Part shown: positions 24,269-33,340 of the stretch, one piece after another
How the letters are laid out: each line of letters starts with the position of its first letter
Position numbering within the stretch: the stretch's first letter is position 1
Origin: Arthrobacter sp. C9C5
GTDB taxonomy: Bacteria; Actinomycetota; Actinomycetes; Actinomycetales; Micrococcaceae
DNA length: 64,000 bases
Direction: 5' to 3'
Assembly: GCF_013359735.1 (NCBI RefSeq)
Contig: NZ_JABFMX010000014.1
Span: 61,449 to 125,448, forward strand
Notes under the pieces: model-generated
The model's database searches: none
What the model was told of the DNA's origin: nothing
Seen by the model: only the letters and a program-made list of their open reading frames with translations
Made by a program: the position numbers and the translations under genes

Positions 24269-26437
24269 ATGACTGATACCTCCGCACCCACGACACCGCT
24301 CTTCGGCACCGTCCTCGTCGCCAACCGCGGCGAGATCGCCTGCCGCGTGATCCGCACCCTGCGCGCCCTCGGGATCCGTTCGGTGGCGGTCTATTCCGAC
24401 GCCGACGCCGACGCCCGCCATGTGCGCGAGGCGGACCTCGCCGTCCGGATCGGCCCCGCGGCAGCGACCGAGAGCTACCTCAAGATCGAGGCGATCATCC
24501 AGGCCTGCCGCGACACCGGCGCCGACGCCGTACACCCCGGCTACGGCTTCCTGAGCGAGAACGTCGACTTCGCCCGCGCCCTGGAAAAGGCCGGGATCAC
24601 GTTCATTGGCCCCGGCGTCGAATCCCTGAACGTCATGGGAGACAAGATCCGCTCCAAGAACCACGTCACCGGCTACGGCGTCCCGGTGGTCCCGGGCATC
24701 GCGGAGCCCGGCATGAGCGACGCGCAGCTGATCGAGGCAGCGGCCGGCGTCGGCTTCCCGCTGCTGATCAAGCCCTCCGCCGGCGGCGGCGGGAAGGGTA
24801 TGCACGTCGTCGAACGGCCCGAGGACCTGGAAGCCACCCTGGCCACCGCCCGCCGGGTCGCGGCGAGTGCCTTCGGCGACGACACCCTGTTCCTGGAACG
24901 GCTCGTCACCACGCCACGGCACATCGAGGTCCAGGTCCTCGCGGACAACCACGGCAACGTCATCCACCTCGGCGAGCGTGAGTGCTCGCTGCAGCGCCGC
25001 CACCAGAAGGTCATCGAGGAGGCACCCTCCCCGCTGCTGGAATCCCTGCCCGACGGCGCGGAGATCCGGGCCCGGATCGGCGAGGCCGCCTGCCAGGCCG
25101 CGCGCAGCGTCAACTACTCCGGCGCCGGCACCGTGGAATTCCTGGTCTCGGACAACGCCCCGGACGAGTTCTTCTTCATGGAGATGAACACCCGGCTGCA
25201 GGTCGAACACCCCGTCACCGAGATGGTCACCGGCGTGGACCTGGTCGAATGGCAGGTCCGCATCGCCGCCGGCGAAGAACTCACCATCCGCCAGGACGAC
25301 GTCGTGCTCACCGGACACTCGGTGGAGGCGCGGGTGTACGCCGAGGTACCGGAGAAGAACTTCCTGCCGTCGATCGGACGCGTCGTGCTGCTGGACGAAG
25401 AACCGGATGCCGCAGCGGGCCGCGTCCGTGTCGACTCGGCCCTGCTGGAGGGCCTCCAAATCTCTAGCAGCTACGACCCGATGATTTCCAAGGTCATCGC
25501 GTGGGGCGAGGACCGAGCGAAGGCCCTGGACACCCTGGACCGGGCGCTCGCCGGGTACACCGCCCTGGGCATCGACACCAACGTGGAGTACCTGCGGCTG
25601 CTGATCAATGACGCCGATGTCCGCGCCGGACGGCTCGACACCGGCTTGATCGAACGCAGGATGCCCGAGTTCACGTTCCGGCATGCGGGCGACTTCGAGG
25701 TGGCCGCTGCCGCAGTCTTCGCCGCGGCGATGCAGGAACCCGGTTCAGTTGACGCCGGGGAAGGCCCTTGGCATCGCCGTGACGGCTGGAGGCTCGGTGC
25801 AGCTGCCCCGCGCCGGATCAGTCTCGGAACGCCCGACGGCGGAATCGCCACCGTTGAGGTGTCCGGCTCGGTAGGGCGGGGGACGGCGACGGTCAGCGTC
25901 AATGGCGGCACGCAACGCACAGCATCGTTGGGTTTCGCCCGGCGCCACCAGGCAGAGGTGACCCTCGGCGGAGAAGCCCGACGGTTCTCACTCGCACAGG
26001 TGTCCACGGGACCCCACCACCCGGGTCCGGACAGCCCGGCGCCCACCGAGATATTCCTCGGCAACGGGGGCTGGTCCTGCCGCCTTGAGGTGCTCAGCCG
26101 CGAGGCGCGGCTCGCCCGGGTGCTGGCCGCCGTCGAACGCGAGGAAGGCGCCGCCGACCCGGCGGTGCGCTCGCCGATGCCCGGCACGGTGGTGTCCGTC
26201 TCGGTCAGCAACGGCGATACCGTGACAGCCGGCCAGGTCCTGCTCTCGGTGGAGGCCATGAAGATGGAGCACCAGCTCGTGGCGCCGCTGGACGGCACCG
26301 TCCACCTCAGCGCCGGCACCGGAGACCTCGTCAAGGCCGACCAGGTGCTGGCCACCATCCACCCCGCCCCAGCTGAACCTTCCGCAGCCGAAGACACCAT
26401 CGAAGAAGCCGTCATCGCGATGGGCGCGGCGGACTAG
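24269..26437 (+). CDS. Acyl-CoA carboxylase alpha subunit (biotin carboxylase plus biotin carrier)
   Basis: A 722-aa biotin enzyme. The biotin carboxylase part (about 1-450) shows VLVANRGEIACRVIRTL, the ATP loop PSAGGGGKGM, ERECSLQRRHQKVIEEAPS and EMNTRLQVEHPVTE. A linker of about 200 residues leads to the biotin carrier domain at the C-terminus, where the biotinylated Lys lies in VEAMKMEH. It carboxylates biotin with bicarbonate and ATP. It begins seven bases after the beta subunit, and the pair matches accA1-accD1 of M. tuberculosis. Confidence 0.93.
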   Translation: MTDTSAPTTPLFGTVLVANRGEIACRVIRTLRALGIRSVAVYSDADADARHVREADLAVRIGPAAATESYLKIEAIIQACRDTGADAVHPGYGFLSENVDFARALEKAGITFIGPGVESLNVMGDKIRSKNHVTGYGVPVVPGIAEPGMSDAQLIEAAAGVGFPLLIKPSAGGGGKGMHVVERPEDLEATLATARRVAASAFGDDTLFLERLVTTPRHIEVQVLADNHGNVIHLGERECSLQRRHQKVIEEAPSPLLESLPDGAEIRARIGEAACQAARSVNYSGAGTVEFLVSDNAPDEFFFMEMNTRLQVEHPVTEMVTGVDLVEWQVRIAAGEELTIRQDDVVLTGHSVEARVYAEVPEKNFLPSIGRVVLLDEEPDAAAGRVRVDSALLEGLQISSSYDPMISKVIAWGEDRAKALDTLDRALAGYTALGIDTNVEYLRLLINDADVRAGRLDTGLIERRMPEFTFRHAGDFEVAAAAVFAAAMQEPGSVDAGEGPWHRRDGWRLGAAAPRRISLGTPDGGIATVEVSGSVGRGTATVSVNGGTQRTASLGFARRHQAEVTLGGEARRFSLAQVSTGPHHPGPDSPAPTEIFLGNGGWSCRLEVLSREARLARVLAAVEREEGAADPAVRSPMPGTVVSVSVSNGDTVTAGQVLLSVEAMKMEHQLVAPLDGTVHLSAGTGDLVKADQVLATIHPAPAEPSAAEDTIEEAVIAMGAAD

Positions 26438-26492
26438 CAAGCCACAGCTTCAGCACCACACCACAGCCACACCAGACACAGGAGTCACCCCC

Positions 26493-27656
26493 ATGCCAGA
26501 TTTTGAACTCAGCGAGGACTACCAGGACCTCAGCAACACCGTCCGCGAATTCGCCGACCAGGTGGTGGCGCCGGTTTCCGCCAAGCACGACGAAGAGCAC
26601 AGCTTCCCCTACGAGGTCGTCTCGCAGATGGCGGACATGGGCCTGTTCGGCCTGCCGTTCCCGGAAGAGTTCGGCGGCATGGGCGGGGACTACTTCGCCC
26701 TGGCCCTGGCCCTCGAGCAGCTCGGCCGCGTGGACCAGTCCGTCGCGATTACCCTGGAGGCTGGCGTCTCGCTCGGCGCCATGCCGATCCACCGCTTCGG
26801 CACCGACGCGCAGAAGCAGGAATGGCTGCCGCTGCTGGCCTCCGGCAAGGCGCTCGCAGGCTTCGGCCTGACCGAGCCCGAGGCCGGCTCCGACGCGGGC
26901 GGCACCAAGACCACCGCGCGCCTCGAGGGCGGGGAGTGGGTCATCAACGGGAACAAGGAGTTCATCACCAACTCCGGCACCGACATCACCAGGCTCGTCA
27001 CCGTCACCGCGGTGACCGGCCAGGAGGAACGCCCGGACGGCAGCATCAAGAAGGAAATCTCCACGATCCTGGTGCCCGCCGGCACGCCCGGGTTCACGGC
27101 GGAGAAGGCCTACAACAAGGTCGGCTGGAACGCCTCGGACACGCACCCGCTTACCCTCGACAACGTCCGCGTCCCCGAGCAAAACCTGCTCGGCACCCGG
27201 GGCCGCGGCTACGCGAATTTCCTCTCAATCCTCGACGAGGGCCGGATCGCGATCGCCGCGCTGGCCGTCGGCGCCGCCCAGGGCTGCGTGGACCAGTCGG
27301 TGAAATACGCCAAGGAGCGCAGCGCCTTCGGCCAGAACATCGGCAAGTACCAGGCCATCGCGTTCAAGATCGCCCGGATGGAAGCCCGCGCCCACACCGC
27401 CCGCCTGGCCTACTACGACGCGGCCGCCCGGATGCTCGCCGGCAAGCCGTTCAAGACGCAGGCGGCCATCGCTAAGATGGTCGCAGGCGAGGCAGCCATG
27501 GACAACGCGCGGGACGCCACCCAGGTGTTCGGCGGCTATGGCTTCATCAACGAATTCACCGTGGCGCGCCACTACCGCGACTCCAAGATCCTTGAAGTCG
27601 GCGAAGGCACCACGGAGGTCCAGCTGATGCTGATCGCCCGCGAACTGGGACTGTAG
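26493..27656 (+). CDS. Acyl-CoA dehydrogenase (isovaleryl-CoA or related branched acyl-CoA)
   Basis: A 387-aa flavoprotein of standard length. It has the FAD region GFGLTEPEAGSDAGGTKTTA, the C-terminal ERSAFGQNIGKYQ block and QVFGGYGFINEF. The residue at the medium-chain catalytic position is Glu (VGEGTTEVQ), unlike classical isovaleryl-CoA dehydrogenase, where the base sits elsewhere and this position is small. Placement between the carboxylase and CoA-transferase genes, as fadE19 in M. tuberculosis, makes isovaleryl-CoA the likely substrate, but 2-methylbutyryl- or citronellyl-CoA cannot be excluded. ACAGGAG precedes the ATG. Confidence 0.9.
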   Translation: MPDFELSEDYQDLSNTVREFADQVVAPVSAKHDEEHSFPYEVVSQMADMGLFGLPFPEEFGGMGGDYFALALALEQLGRVDQSVAITLEAGVSLGAMPIHRFGTDAQKQEWLPLLASGKALAGFGLTEPEAGSDAGGTKTTARLEGGEWVINGNKEFITNSGTDITRLVTVTAVTGQEERPDGSIKKEISTILVPAGTPGFTAEKAYNKVGWNASDTHPLTLDNVRVPEQNLLGTRGRGYANFLSILDEGRIAIAALAVGAAQGCVDQSVKYAKERSAFGQNIGKYQAIAFKIARMEARAHTARLAYYDAAARMLAGKPFKTQAAIAKMVAGEAAMDNARDATQVFGGYGFINEFTVARHYRDSKILEVGEGTTEVQLMLIARELGL

Positions 27657-27675
27657 CCGGCCGGAAGGGTCACTG

Positions 27676-28458
27676 ATGATCAACAAAGTTGTTGCCAGCG
27701 CCGCCGAGGCCGTCGCGGACATCCACGACGGCGCCTCCCTCGCCGTCGGCGGTTTCGGGCTGTGCGGCATCCCGGTGGCGCTGATCGACGCCCTGCATGA
27801 GAGCGGCGCGACGGACCTGGAAACTGTGAGCAACAACTGCGGCGTGGACGACTGGGGGCTCGGCATCCTGCTCAAGGACGGTCGGATCCGCCGCACTATC
27901 AGCTCGTACGTGGGGGAGAACAAGGAGTTCGCCCGGCAATACCTGGCCGGGGAACTCGAAGTGGTCCTGACCCCGCAGGGCACGCTGGCCGAGAAGCTGC
28001 GGGCCGGCGGGGCCGGCATTCCCGCCTTCTACACGCCAGCCGGCGTCGGCACCCAGGTCTCCGACGGCGGCCTGCCGCAGAAGTACGACGCCGACGGGAA
28101 CGTCGCGGTCGCCTCCGCGGCCAAGGAGGTCCGCAGCTTCCACGGCGCCGACTACGTGCTGGAGGAGGCCCTGACCCCGGACTTCGGCCTGGTCCATGCC
28201 TGGAAGGGCGACCGGCACGGGAACCTCGTCTTCCACGCCACCGCGATGAACTTCAATCCGCTCTGCGCCATGGCCGGCCGGATCACCATCGCCGAGGTGG
28301 AGGAACTCGTGGAGCCGGGGGAGCTGGACCCGGAGCACGTCCACGTCCCCGGGATCTTCGTGCAGCGGGTGGTCCTCGCGCCGCAGGCGGAGAAACGGAT
28401 CGAAAAGCGCACCACCTCCAGCACCACCTCCAGCACTACAGAGCAGTCAGGAGCCTAG
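27676..28458 (+). CDS. 3-oxoacid CoA-transferase, subunit A
   Basis: A 260-aa subunit of a succinyl-CoA:3-ketoacid type transferase. The glycine-rich CoA-binding start [20 protein letters not shown] and the block [19 protein letters not shown] are typical. It pairs with the next gene to activate acetoacetate, the end product of leucine breakdown, at the expense of succinyl-CoA. The extreme C-terminus is a Ser-Thr repeat ([12 protein letters not shown]) that looks like recent repeat expansion and has no role in the family. GGAAGGG lies before the ATG. Close relatives act on 3-oxoadipate, which remains possible. Confidence 0.9.
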   Translation: MINKVVASAAEAVADIHDGASLAVGGFGLCGIPVALIDALHESGATDLETVSNNCGVDDWGLGILLKDGRIRRTISSYVGENKEFARQYLAGELEVVLTPQGTLAEKLRAGGAGIPAFYTPAGVGTQVSDGGLPQKYDADGNVAVASAAKEVRSFHGADYVLEEALTPDFGLVHAWKGDRHGNLVFHATAMNFNPLCAMAGRITIAEVEELVEPGELDPEHVHVPGIFVQRVVLAPQAEKRIEKRTTSSTTSSTTEQSGA

Positions 28459-28460
28459 CC

Positions 28461-29222
28461 GTGCAGACGAACAACGCGCAGGGCGCGCCGCCCAGGCCCG
28501 AAGCGGTCCGCCACGAATACCGGCGCTCCACTGTGGAACACGCCGGCGGTGTGCAAGGCAAGGGCTGGACCCGCAACGAGCTGGCCGCCCGGGTGGCCCA
28601 GGAGCTGCACAACGGCCAGTACGTCAACCTCGGCATCGGGATGCCCACGCTGATCCCCAACTACATTCCGGCCGGCGTCGAGGTGGTGCTGCACTCGGAG
28701 AACGGGATCCTCGGCGTCGGGCCGTACCCCGCCGAGGACCAAGTGGATCCGGACCTGATCAACGCCGGCAAGGAAACCGTCACCGTCAACAAGGGCGCTG
28801 CGTTCTTCGACTCCGCCGCCTCCTTCGGCATGATCCGCGGCGGCCACGTCGACGTGGCGGTGCTCGGCGCCATGGAAGTGGCGCAGAACGGTGACCTCGC
28901 CAACTGGATGATCCCCGGCAAGATGGTCAAGGGCATGGGCGGGGCGATGGACCTGGTCTTCGGTGCCAAGAAGGTCATCGTGATGATGGAGCACGTTGAC
29001 CGCAACGGCAACCCGAAAATCGTGGAACGGTGCACGCTGCCGTTGACCGGCAAGGGCTGCGTCGACCGGATCATCACCGATCTTGCCGTGATCGACGTCG
29101 TGAGCGAAGGGGGCAAATCCCGGCTGGTGCTGCGCGAGCTGGCGCCCGACGTCACGGCCGAGGACGTTGCCGCGGCCACCGGCGCCGAACTTTTCGAGGA
29201 AGACCAGGAACTGACCGTATGA
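28461..29222 (+). CDS. 3-oxoacid CoA-transferase, subunit B
   Basis: A 253-aa subunit beginning at a GTG two bases after the subunit A stop. The catalytic Glu, which forms the enzyme-CoA thioester, is in [14 protein letters not shown] (about residue 77). [26 protein letters not shown] is the second family block. The first 35 residues (an Arg-rich segment before [13 protein letters not shown]) are longer than in many relatives. Its stop overlaps the next ATG by four bases. Together with subunit A it corresponds to scoA/scoB in the M. tuberculosis leucine region. Confidence 0.92.
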   Translation: MQTNNAQGAPPRPEAVRHEYRRSTVEHAGGVQGKGWTRNELAARVAQELHNGQYVNLGIGMPTLIPNYIPAGVEVVLHSENGILGVGPYPAEDQVDPDLINAGKETVTVNKGAAFFDSAASFGMIRGGHVDVAVLGAMEVAQNGDLANWMIPGKMVKGMGGAMDLVFGAKKVIVMMEHVDRNGNPKIVERCTLPLTGKGCVDRIITDLAVIDVVSEGGKSRLVLRELAPDVTAEDVAAATGAELFEEDQELTV

Positions 29223-29767
29223 CAACGAATGCAGTGCCCGGGCCCGGAACCGGCCGCCGGGTGATCGAACAGCGCGGCCTCTACTTCGACGAACTCGACG
29301 AAGGCGTGCTCTACGCGCACCGGCCCGGCCGGACCGTGACGGAGACGGACAACGTCCTGTTCACCACCATGACCATGAACACCCAGGCGCTGCACCTCGA
29401 CGCGGCCTGGAGCGCCGGACAGCCGTTCGGCCAGCGGCTGATGAACTCCATGTTCACCCTCGCCACCCTGGTGGGCCAGTCCGTGGCGCAGCTGACCCAG
29501 GGCACCATCATCGCGCAACTGGGACTGACCGATGTGTCCTTCCCGCACCCGCTCTATCACGGGGACACGCTCTACACGGAGACCGCGATCACCGGCAAAC
29601 GGCTCTCCTCCTCCCGGCCAGGACAGGGGATCGTGACCATGCAGCACACCGGCCGGAACCAGGACGGCGTCGTGGTGGCGCTGGCGACCCGCAGTTGCCT
29701 GATGTGGACGCGGGACGCGCATGCCTCGCAGCAGGAACCGGTGGAAAAGGGGACAATCGAAGCATGA
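29219..29767 (+). CDS. MaoC-family acyl-CoA hydratase
   Basis: A 182-aa hot-dog-fold protein. The ATG overlapping the previous stop is used. The hydratase region is seen in [20 protein letters not shown] (the helix that carries catalytic polar residues in the family is here D/N rich), [19 protein letters not shown] and [14 protein letters not shown]. Hydratase-2-type MaoC proteins add water to 2-enoyl-CoA. The M. tuberculosis counterpart beside citE (Rv2499c) is linked to itaconyl-CoA and methylglutaconyl-CoA hydration; the same job is inferred here, since no crotonase-type hydratase is in the operon. Confidence 0.88.
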   Translation: MTTNAVPGPGTGRRVIEQRGLYFDELDEGVLYAHRPGRTVTETDNVLFTTMTMNTQALHLDAAWSAGQPFGQRLMNSMFTLATLVGQSVAQLTQGTIIAQLGLTDVSFPHPLYHGDTLYTETAITGKRLSSSRPGQGIVTMQHTGRNQDGVVVALATRSCLMWTRDAHASQQEPVEKGTIEA

Positions 29768-30600
29768 GCTTCCTGATGGGCCCCGCCCTGCTGTTTTGCC
29801 CTGCCGACCGACCCGAGCGCTACCAGAAGGCTGCCGAGCGCTCGGATGCCGTGATTGTGGACCTTGAGGACGCCGTCGCGCCGGCGGATAAGCAGCGCGC
29901 CCGCGGCGCGATTCTCGCCCAGCTCGGCTCTGCCGGGGACGTCCCCGAACTGGACCCCAGCCGCACAATCGTTCGGATCAACCCGGCCGGCACGGAGGAG
30001 TTCGAAAAAGACCTGCACTGCCTCAAGCACACTCCCTACCGGCACGTGATGCTTGCCAAGGCCGAAAGCGCCGCCCAGCTCAAGGAGCTCGACGGCTACA
30101 GCGTGATCGCCTTGTGCGAAACGGCGGCCGGCATCGTCAACGCCGCCGCTATCGCCGCGGAACCCAACGTGGTGGGCCTGATGTGGGGCGCCGAGGACCT
30201 GCTCGCCTCACTCGGCGGCACCTCCAGCCGGACCGACGACGGCGGCTACCGCGCCGTGGCCGTGCACGCCCGCTCCACTGTCCTGCTGGCCGCCCGCGCC
30301 GCCGGTAAGGAAGCGATCGACTCCGTCTACGTCAACATCCCCGACCTGGACGGTCTCGCCGCCGAGGCCCGCGACGCCGTCGCGTCCGGCTTCGGCTCCA
30401 AAGCCTGCATCCACCCGAACCAGGTGGCCGTGGTCCGGGAAGCCTACGCCCCGTCCGAGTCCGACGTCGCCGCGGCCACGGAACTGCTCGACGCCGCCGC
30501 TGCCGCCGGAACGGGCGTGTTCCAGTACCAGGGCAAGATGATCGACGGGCCCATCCTCAAGCACGCCGAGGCCACGCTCCGCCGGGCCGGACGCCCCTGA
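29764..30600 (+). CDS. HpcH/HpaI-family (CitE-like) acyl-CoA lyase
   Basis: A 278-aa TIM-barrel lyase that starts at the ATG overlapping the previous stop. Family residues are visible: the start MGPALLFCPADRPERYQKAA, VDLEDAVAP (metal-binding acidic pair), ALCETAAGIVNA with the second metal Glu, GLMWGAEDLLASLGG, and GSKACIHPNQ. The M. tuberculosis homologue Rv2498c is reported to cleave (R)-HMG-CoA and citramalyl-CoA, joining leucine and itaconate breakdown. It is last in the operon and probably gives acetyl-CoA plus acetoacetate here, the substrate of the CoA-transferase two genes earlier. Confidence 0.9.
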   Translation: MSFLMGPALLFCPADRPERYQKAAERSDAVIVDLEDAVAPADKQRARGAILAQLGSAGDVPELDPSRTIVRINPAGTEEFEKDLHCLKHTPYRHVMLAKAESAAQLKELDGYSVIALCETAAGIVNAAAIAAEPNVVGLMWGAEDLLASLGGTSSRTDDGGYRAVAVHARSTVLLAARAAGKEAIDSVYVNIPDLDGLAAEARDAVASGFGSKACIHPNQVAVVREAYAPSESDVAAATELLDAAAAAGTGVFQYQGKMIDGPILKHAEATLRRAGRP

Positions 30601-30612
30601 CGCTGGACTTCG

Positions 30613-30669
30613 CGAGATGACACTTCGCGGCAATGTTGCACCCTGGCACTGCCGCGAACTGTCATCTCG
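30613..30669. repeat. REP-like palindromic repeat
   Basis: Two 20-nt arms (CGAGATGACACTTCGCGGCA and a complement with one mismatch) surround a 17-nt spacer. The element lies just after the operon stop and before a normal terminator, so it is not needed for termination. Its form is that of an interspersed palindromic repeat; I believe similar sequences recur between genes in Arthrobacter-type genomes, but no second copy is in this window. Confidence 0.6.
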
Positions 30670-30704
30670 GGCTTAGCGGCGCCACAGGTACCTGTTGGAC
30701 ACAA

Positions 30705-30744
30705 AAGCACGGGCCGGGGGTCTGAGGACTCCCGGCCCGTGCTT
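30705..30744. terminator. Bidirectional terminator between the leucine-type and tct operons
   Basis: AAGCACGGGCCGGG pairs with CCCGGCCCGTGCTT over 14 bp with a 12-nt loop. A T-rich tail follows on the plus strand and the minus strand tail is TTTGT, so it can stop both converging operons. Confidence 0.88.
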
Positions 30745-30803
30745 CTTGTTTTCGGCTTCTTTATGCCGACGGCGCCCGTAGGCTCCCATCGCTTAGGGTC
30801 CGG

Positions 30804-31205
30804 TTAGGACTGGTGAGCAGCCTTTACGGCAAGCACCGGGCAGCCTGCCTCGAGGAGGATCTGCTGGGCCGTGCTCCCCATGATGAGTTTCCCCACCGGG
30901 GTGCGCCTCCGAAGGCCGATGACGATCAGGTCCGCCCGGTGCTGTTCCGCTGCCTGCAAGACCTCGCTGGCTGCGTCGTTTCCACGGACCGGCTGCTGGA
31001 CGAGGTGCTCGATGCCCTCCTTCTTCAGCCGCTCTTCGATCCCGGCGATTTCCTCATTCTCGGCGTAGCGCTTGTCCACGAGGGCGTCGCCACGGGAGGA
31101 ATTGATCACCACCAGGAGTTTCGCGTCCTTGCGGGCCTGGGTGATGGCTGCTTCGAGTGCCGCCGTCCCCTCCGGAGAGGGAAGGTAGCCAACGATAATG
31201 CTCAT
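30804..31205 (-). CDS. Universal stress protein (UspA family)
   Basis: A 133-aa single-domain Usp. It has the N-terminal strand [13 protein letters not shown], the [12 protein letters not shown] strand, and the C-terminal phosphate-binding stretch [14 protein letters not shown], a nearly intact G-2x-G-9x-G(S/T) motif in which the second Gly is Arg. ATP binding is therefore likely. Its ATG overlaps the TctA stop by four bases, so it is the last member of the tctCBA operon. Usp proteins linked to TctA carriers are common; a role in tuning transport is possible but unproven. Confidence 0.9.
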   Translation of the reverse strand: MSIIVGYLPSPEGTAALEAAITQARKDAKLLVVINSSRGDALVDKRYAENEEIAGIEERLKKEGIEHLVQQPVRGNDAASEVLQAAEQHRADLIVIGLRRRTPVGKLIMGSTAQQILLEAGCPVLAVKAAHQS

Positions 31206-32836
31206 GGTCGCTCCTGTCGTCCTGCTGCTGTGTTCCTGGTGGTGTCCAGGTCGCGGTCATCGAAGGGGTGGGGGTTCGCGCCACCGGCGTCTGTCCGGTC
31301 AGGGTCAGCCTCCGACGTGGCGGGCATGCCGGCAAACGCCGGCTCCGCCTGGGGCCGCGACCTGCGCCAGGCCTTCAGCAGCAACGGCCAGGCCAGGATG
31401 ATCGCCACGATGACGTAGATGCCGACGGCGATCGGCTCACTCCACAGGCCGGCCGGGTCCCCGGCGCTGAGCTGCAGTGTCTTGCGCAGTTGGCCCTCGA
31501 CCCGCGGGCCCAGGATCACGCCGAGGATGAGCGGCAGGACCGGCAGGCCGAACCGCCGCATCATGAACCCGAGCGCGCCAAGGACCAGCAGGATCACCAG
31601 GTCGAACGCCTGCAGATTCACGGAGTAGGCGCCCAAGGTGGCGAAGAACAGGATCCCGGCGTAGAGGTAGGGTCGCGGCAGTTGCAGGAGTTTTGCCCAG
31701 AGCGGTGCCAGCGGCAGGTTGATGACCAACAGCAGGAAGTTTCCGATGAAAAGGCTGGCAATGAGGGCCCACACCAGCGGTCCCTCGCTCTCGAACAGCT
31801 GCGGCCCCGGCTGGATGCCGTACGAGGTGAAGGCCGCCAGCATCACGGCGGCGGTGGCGTTGGTTGGCAGCCCCAGCGCCAGCATCGGGGTCAAGGTGCC
31901 GGCCGCCGCCGCGTTGTTGGCGGCTTCCGGTCCGGCGACACCCTCGATGGCGCCCTTGCCGAACTCCTCGGGGTGCTTGGTGAGCCGCTTTTCCGTGACG
32001 TAGGACAGGAAGGTCGGGATTTCCGCGCCCCCGGCGGGCAGCGCACCAAACGGGAAGCCGAGCACGGTTCCACGCAGCCACGGCTTCCAGGACCGCTTCC
32101 AGTCCTCTTTGCCCATCCAGGGCTGCCCCACCGGGATGATGTGGAGCGGGGTCCGGCGAAGGTGGGCGGCCACCCACAGGGCTTCACCCACGGCGAAGAT
32201 GGCCACCGCTACCACCACGATGTCGAGCCCGTCACTGAGCAGCGGCTGGCCGAACGTGAGGCGCGCCTGCCCTGTGACCGAGTCCATGCCGACCAACCCA
32301 ATCGCCAGGCCCAGGCCCAGCGAGGCGAAACCGCGGAGGCGGGAGGAACCGAGCACTGCGGTGACGGCCAGGAGCGCGAGGACCATGATGGCGAAGTAGC
32401 TCGGCGATCCAAGGCTGACGGCGAACTTGACCACAATGGGTGCGCAGACCGCGAGGAGGGCGGTGCCGATTGTCCCGGCCACGAAGGAACCGATGGCAGC
32501 GGTGGCCAGCGCCTGCGCGGCCCGCCCGGCCTTGGCCATCTTGTTGCCTTCAATGGCCGTGACCACGGACGACGACTCGCCGGGGGTGTTCAGCAGGATC
32601 GAGGTGGTGGATCCTCCGTACATGCCGCCGTAGTAGATGCCAGCGAACATGATGAAGGCGCTGGTGGGTTCCAGCACGTACGTGACGGGGAGCAGCAGCG
32701 CCACGGTCATCGCCGGGCCCAGTCCCGGCAGGACGCCGACGGCGGTGCCTAAGACCACTCCGATCACGGCGTAGAGGAAATTCATGGGGGTCAGGGCGGT
32801 GGCGAAGCCGTCCATCAGTGAACTAAAGACGTCCAT
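31202..32836 (-). CDS. Tripartite tricarboxylate transporter, large permease TctA
   Basis: A 544-aa membrane protein with about 12 helices. The TctA signature [20 protein letters not shown] lies near residues 28-47, and [20 protein letters not shown] and [12 protein letters not shown] follow. It forms the transport channel for citrate or other carboxylates delivered by the TctC binding protein and driven by the ion gradient. The C-terminus extends about 40 residues beyond the last helix with Arg- and Asp-rich sequence. The gene starts directly after the TctB stop. Confidence 0.95.
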   Translation of the reverse strand: MDVFSSLMDGFATALTPMNFLYAVIGVVLGTAVGVLPGLGPAMTVALLLPVTYVLEPTSAFIMFAGIYYGGMYGGSTTSILLNTPGESSSVVTAIEGNKMAKAGRAAQALATAAIGSFVAGTIGTALLAVCAPIVVKFAVSLGSPSYFAIMVLALLAVTAVLGSSRLRGFASLGLGLAIGLVGMDSVTGQARLTFGQPLLSDGLDIVVVAVAIFAVGEALWVAAHLRRTPLHIIPVGQPWMGKEDWKRSWKPWLRGTVLGFPFGALPAGGAEIPTFLSYVTEKRLTKHPEEFGKGAIEGVAGPEAANNAAAAGTLTPMLALGLPTNATAAVMLAAFTSYGIQPGPQLFESEGPLVWALIASLFIGNFLLLVINLPLAPLWAKLLQLPRPYLYAGILFFATLGAYSVNLQAFDLVILLVLGALGFMMRRFGLPVLPLILGVILGPRVEGQLRKTLQLSAGDPAGLWSEPIAVGIYVIVAIILAWPLLLKAWRRSRPQAEPAFAGMPATSEADPDRTDAGGANPHPFDDRDLDTTRNTAAGRQERP

Positions 32837-33340
32837 TTAGAGGATCCCTTCCAGCAGCCCGGCGGGCAGCGAAATACCAAGGCCGAGGTAGAAGCCATAG
32901 AAGGTGAGCAGGGACAGGGAAACGGAGATCAGCCCGTCGCGGACGTAGTGCCGGCTGCCCAGGGCCCAGACGCTGCCCCAGAAGAGAACGGTTCCGGAAA
33001 TGACCCAGCCCGCCCAATCAATAATCAGGACGTTGGCAATGAACGCGCCCGCGAGGGGAAGCACGGTCTTCCAGTCGGCGGGATGGGACAAATCGACGTC
33101 CTCGCCGCCTTCAGTCTCGCCGTGTCCGCCCCGCAGCACGTTGATGGCCAGCATCACCGCGCACACAAGCAGCAGGCCGGCCACGATGTAGGGAACCGTC
33201 TTCGGGCCGACCGGGTCCGATTTGGAGTACGGGGTCACCAGGCCGACGGCGTCCCAGAGGACCAGCCCGCCGGCCGCCCCGAGCAGGAGGGCTACCCCCA
33301 GCTCGGAGCGGCCTTTGAGCCTGGAAGTCAAGGACGTCAC
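32837..33340 (-). CDS. Tripartite tricarboxylate transporter, small permease TctB
   Basis: A 167-aa protein with four membrane helices (about 14-32, 48-66, 90-125 as a pair, 130-160) and a short charged loop rich in Gly, Glu and Asp near residues 70-85. Size, topology and place between tctC and tctA identify it despite low sequence conservation in this family. It is coupled to TctC by an ATGA overlap. Confidence 0.88.
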   Translation of the reverse strand: MTSLTSRLKGRSELGVALLLGAAGGLVLWDAVGLVTPYSKSDPVGPKTVPYIVAGLLLVCAVMLAINVLRGGHGETEGGEDVDLSHPADWKTVLPLAGAFIANVLIIDWAGWVISGTVLFWGSVWALGSRHYVRDGLISVSLSLLTFYGFYLGLGISLPAGLLEGIL

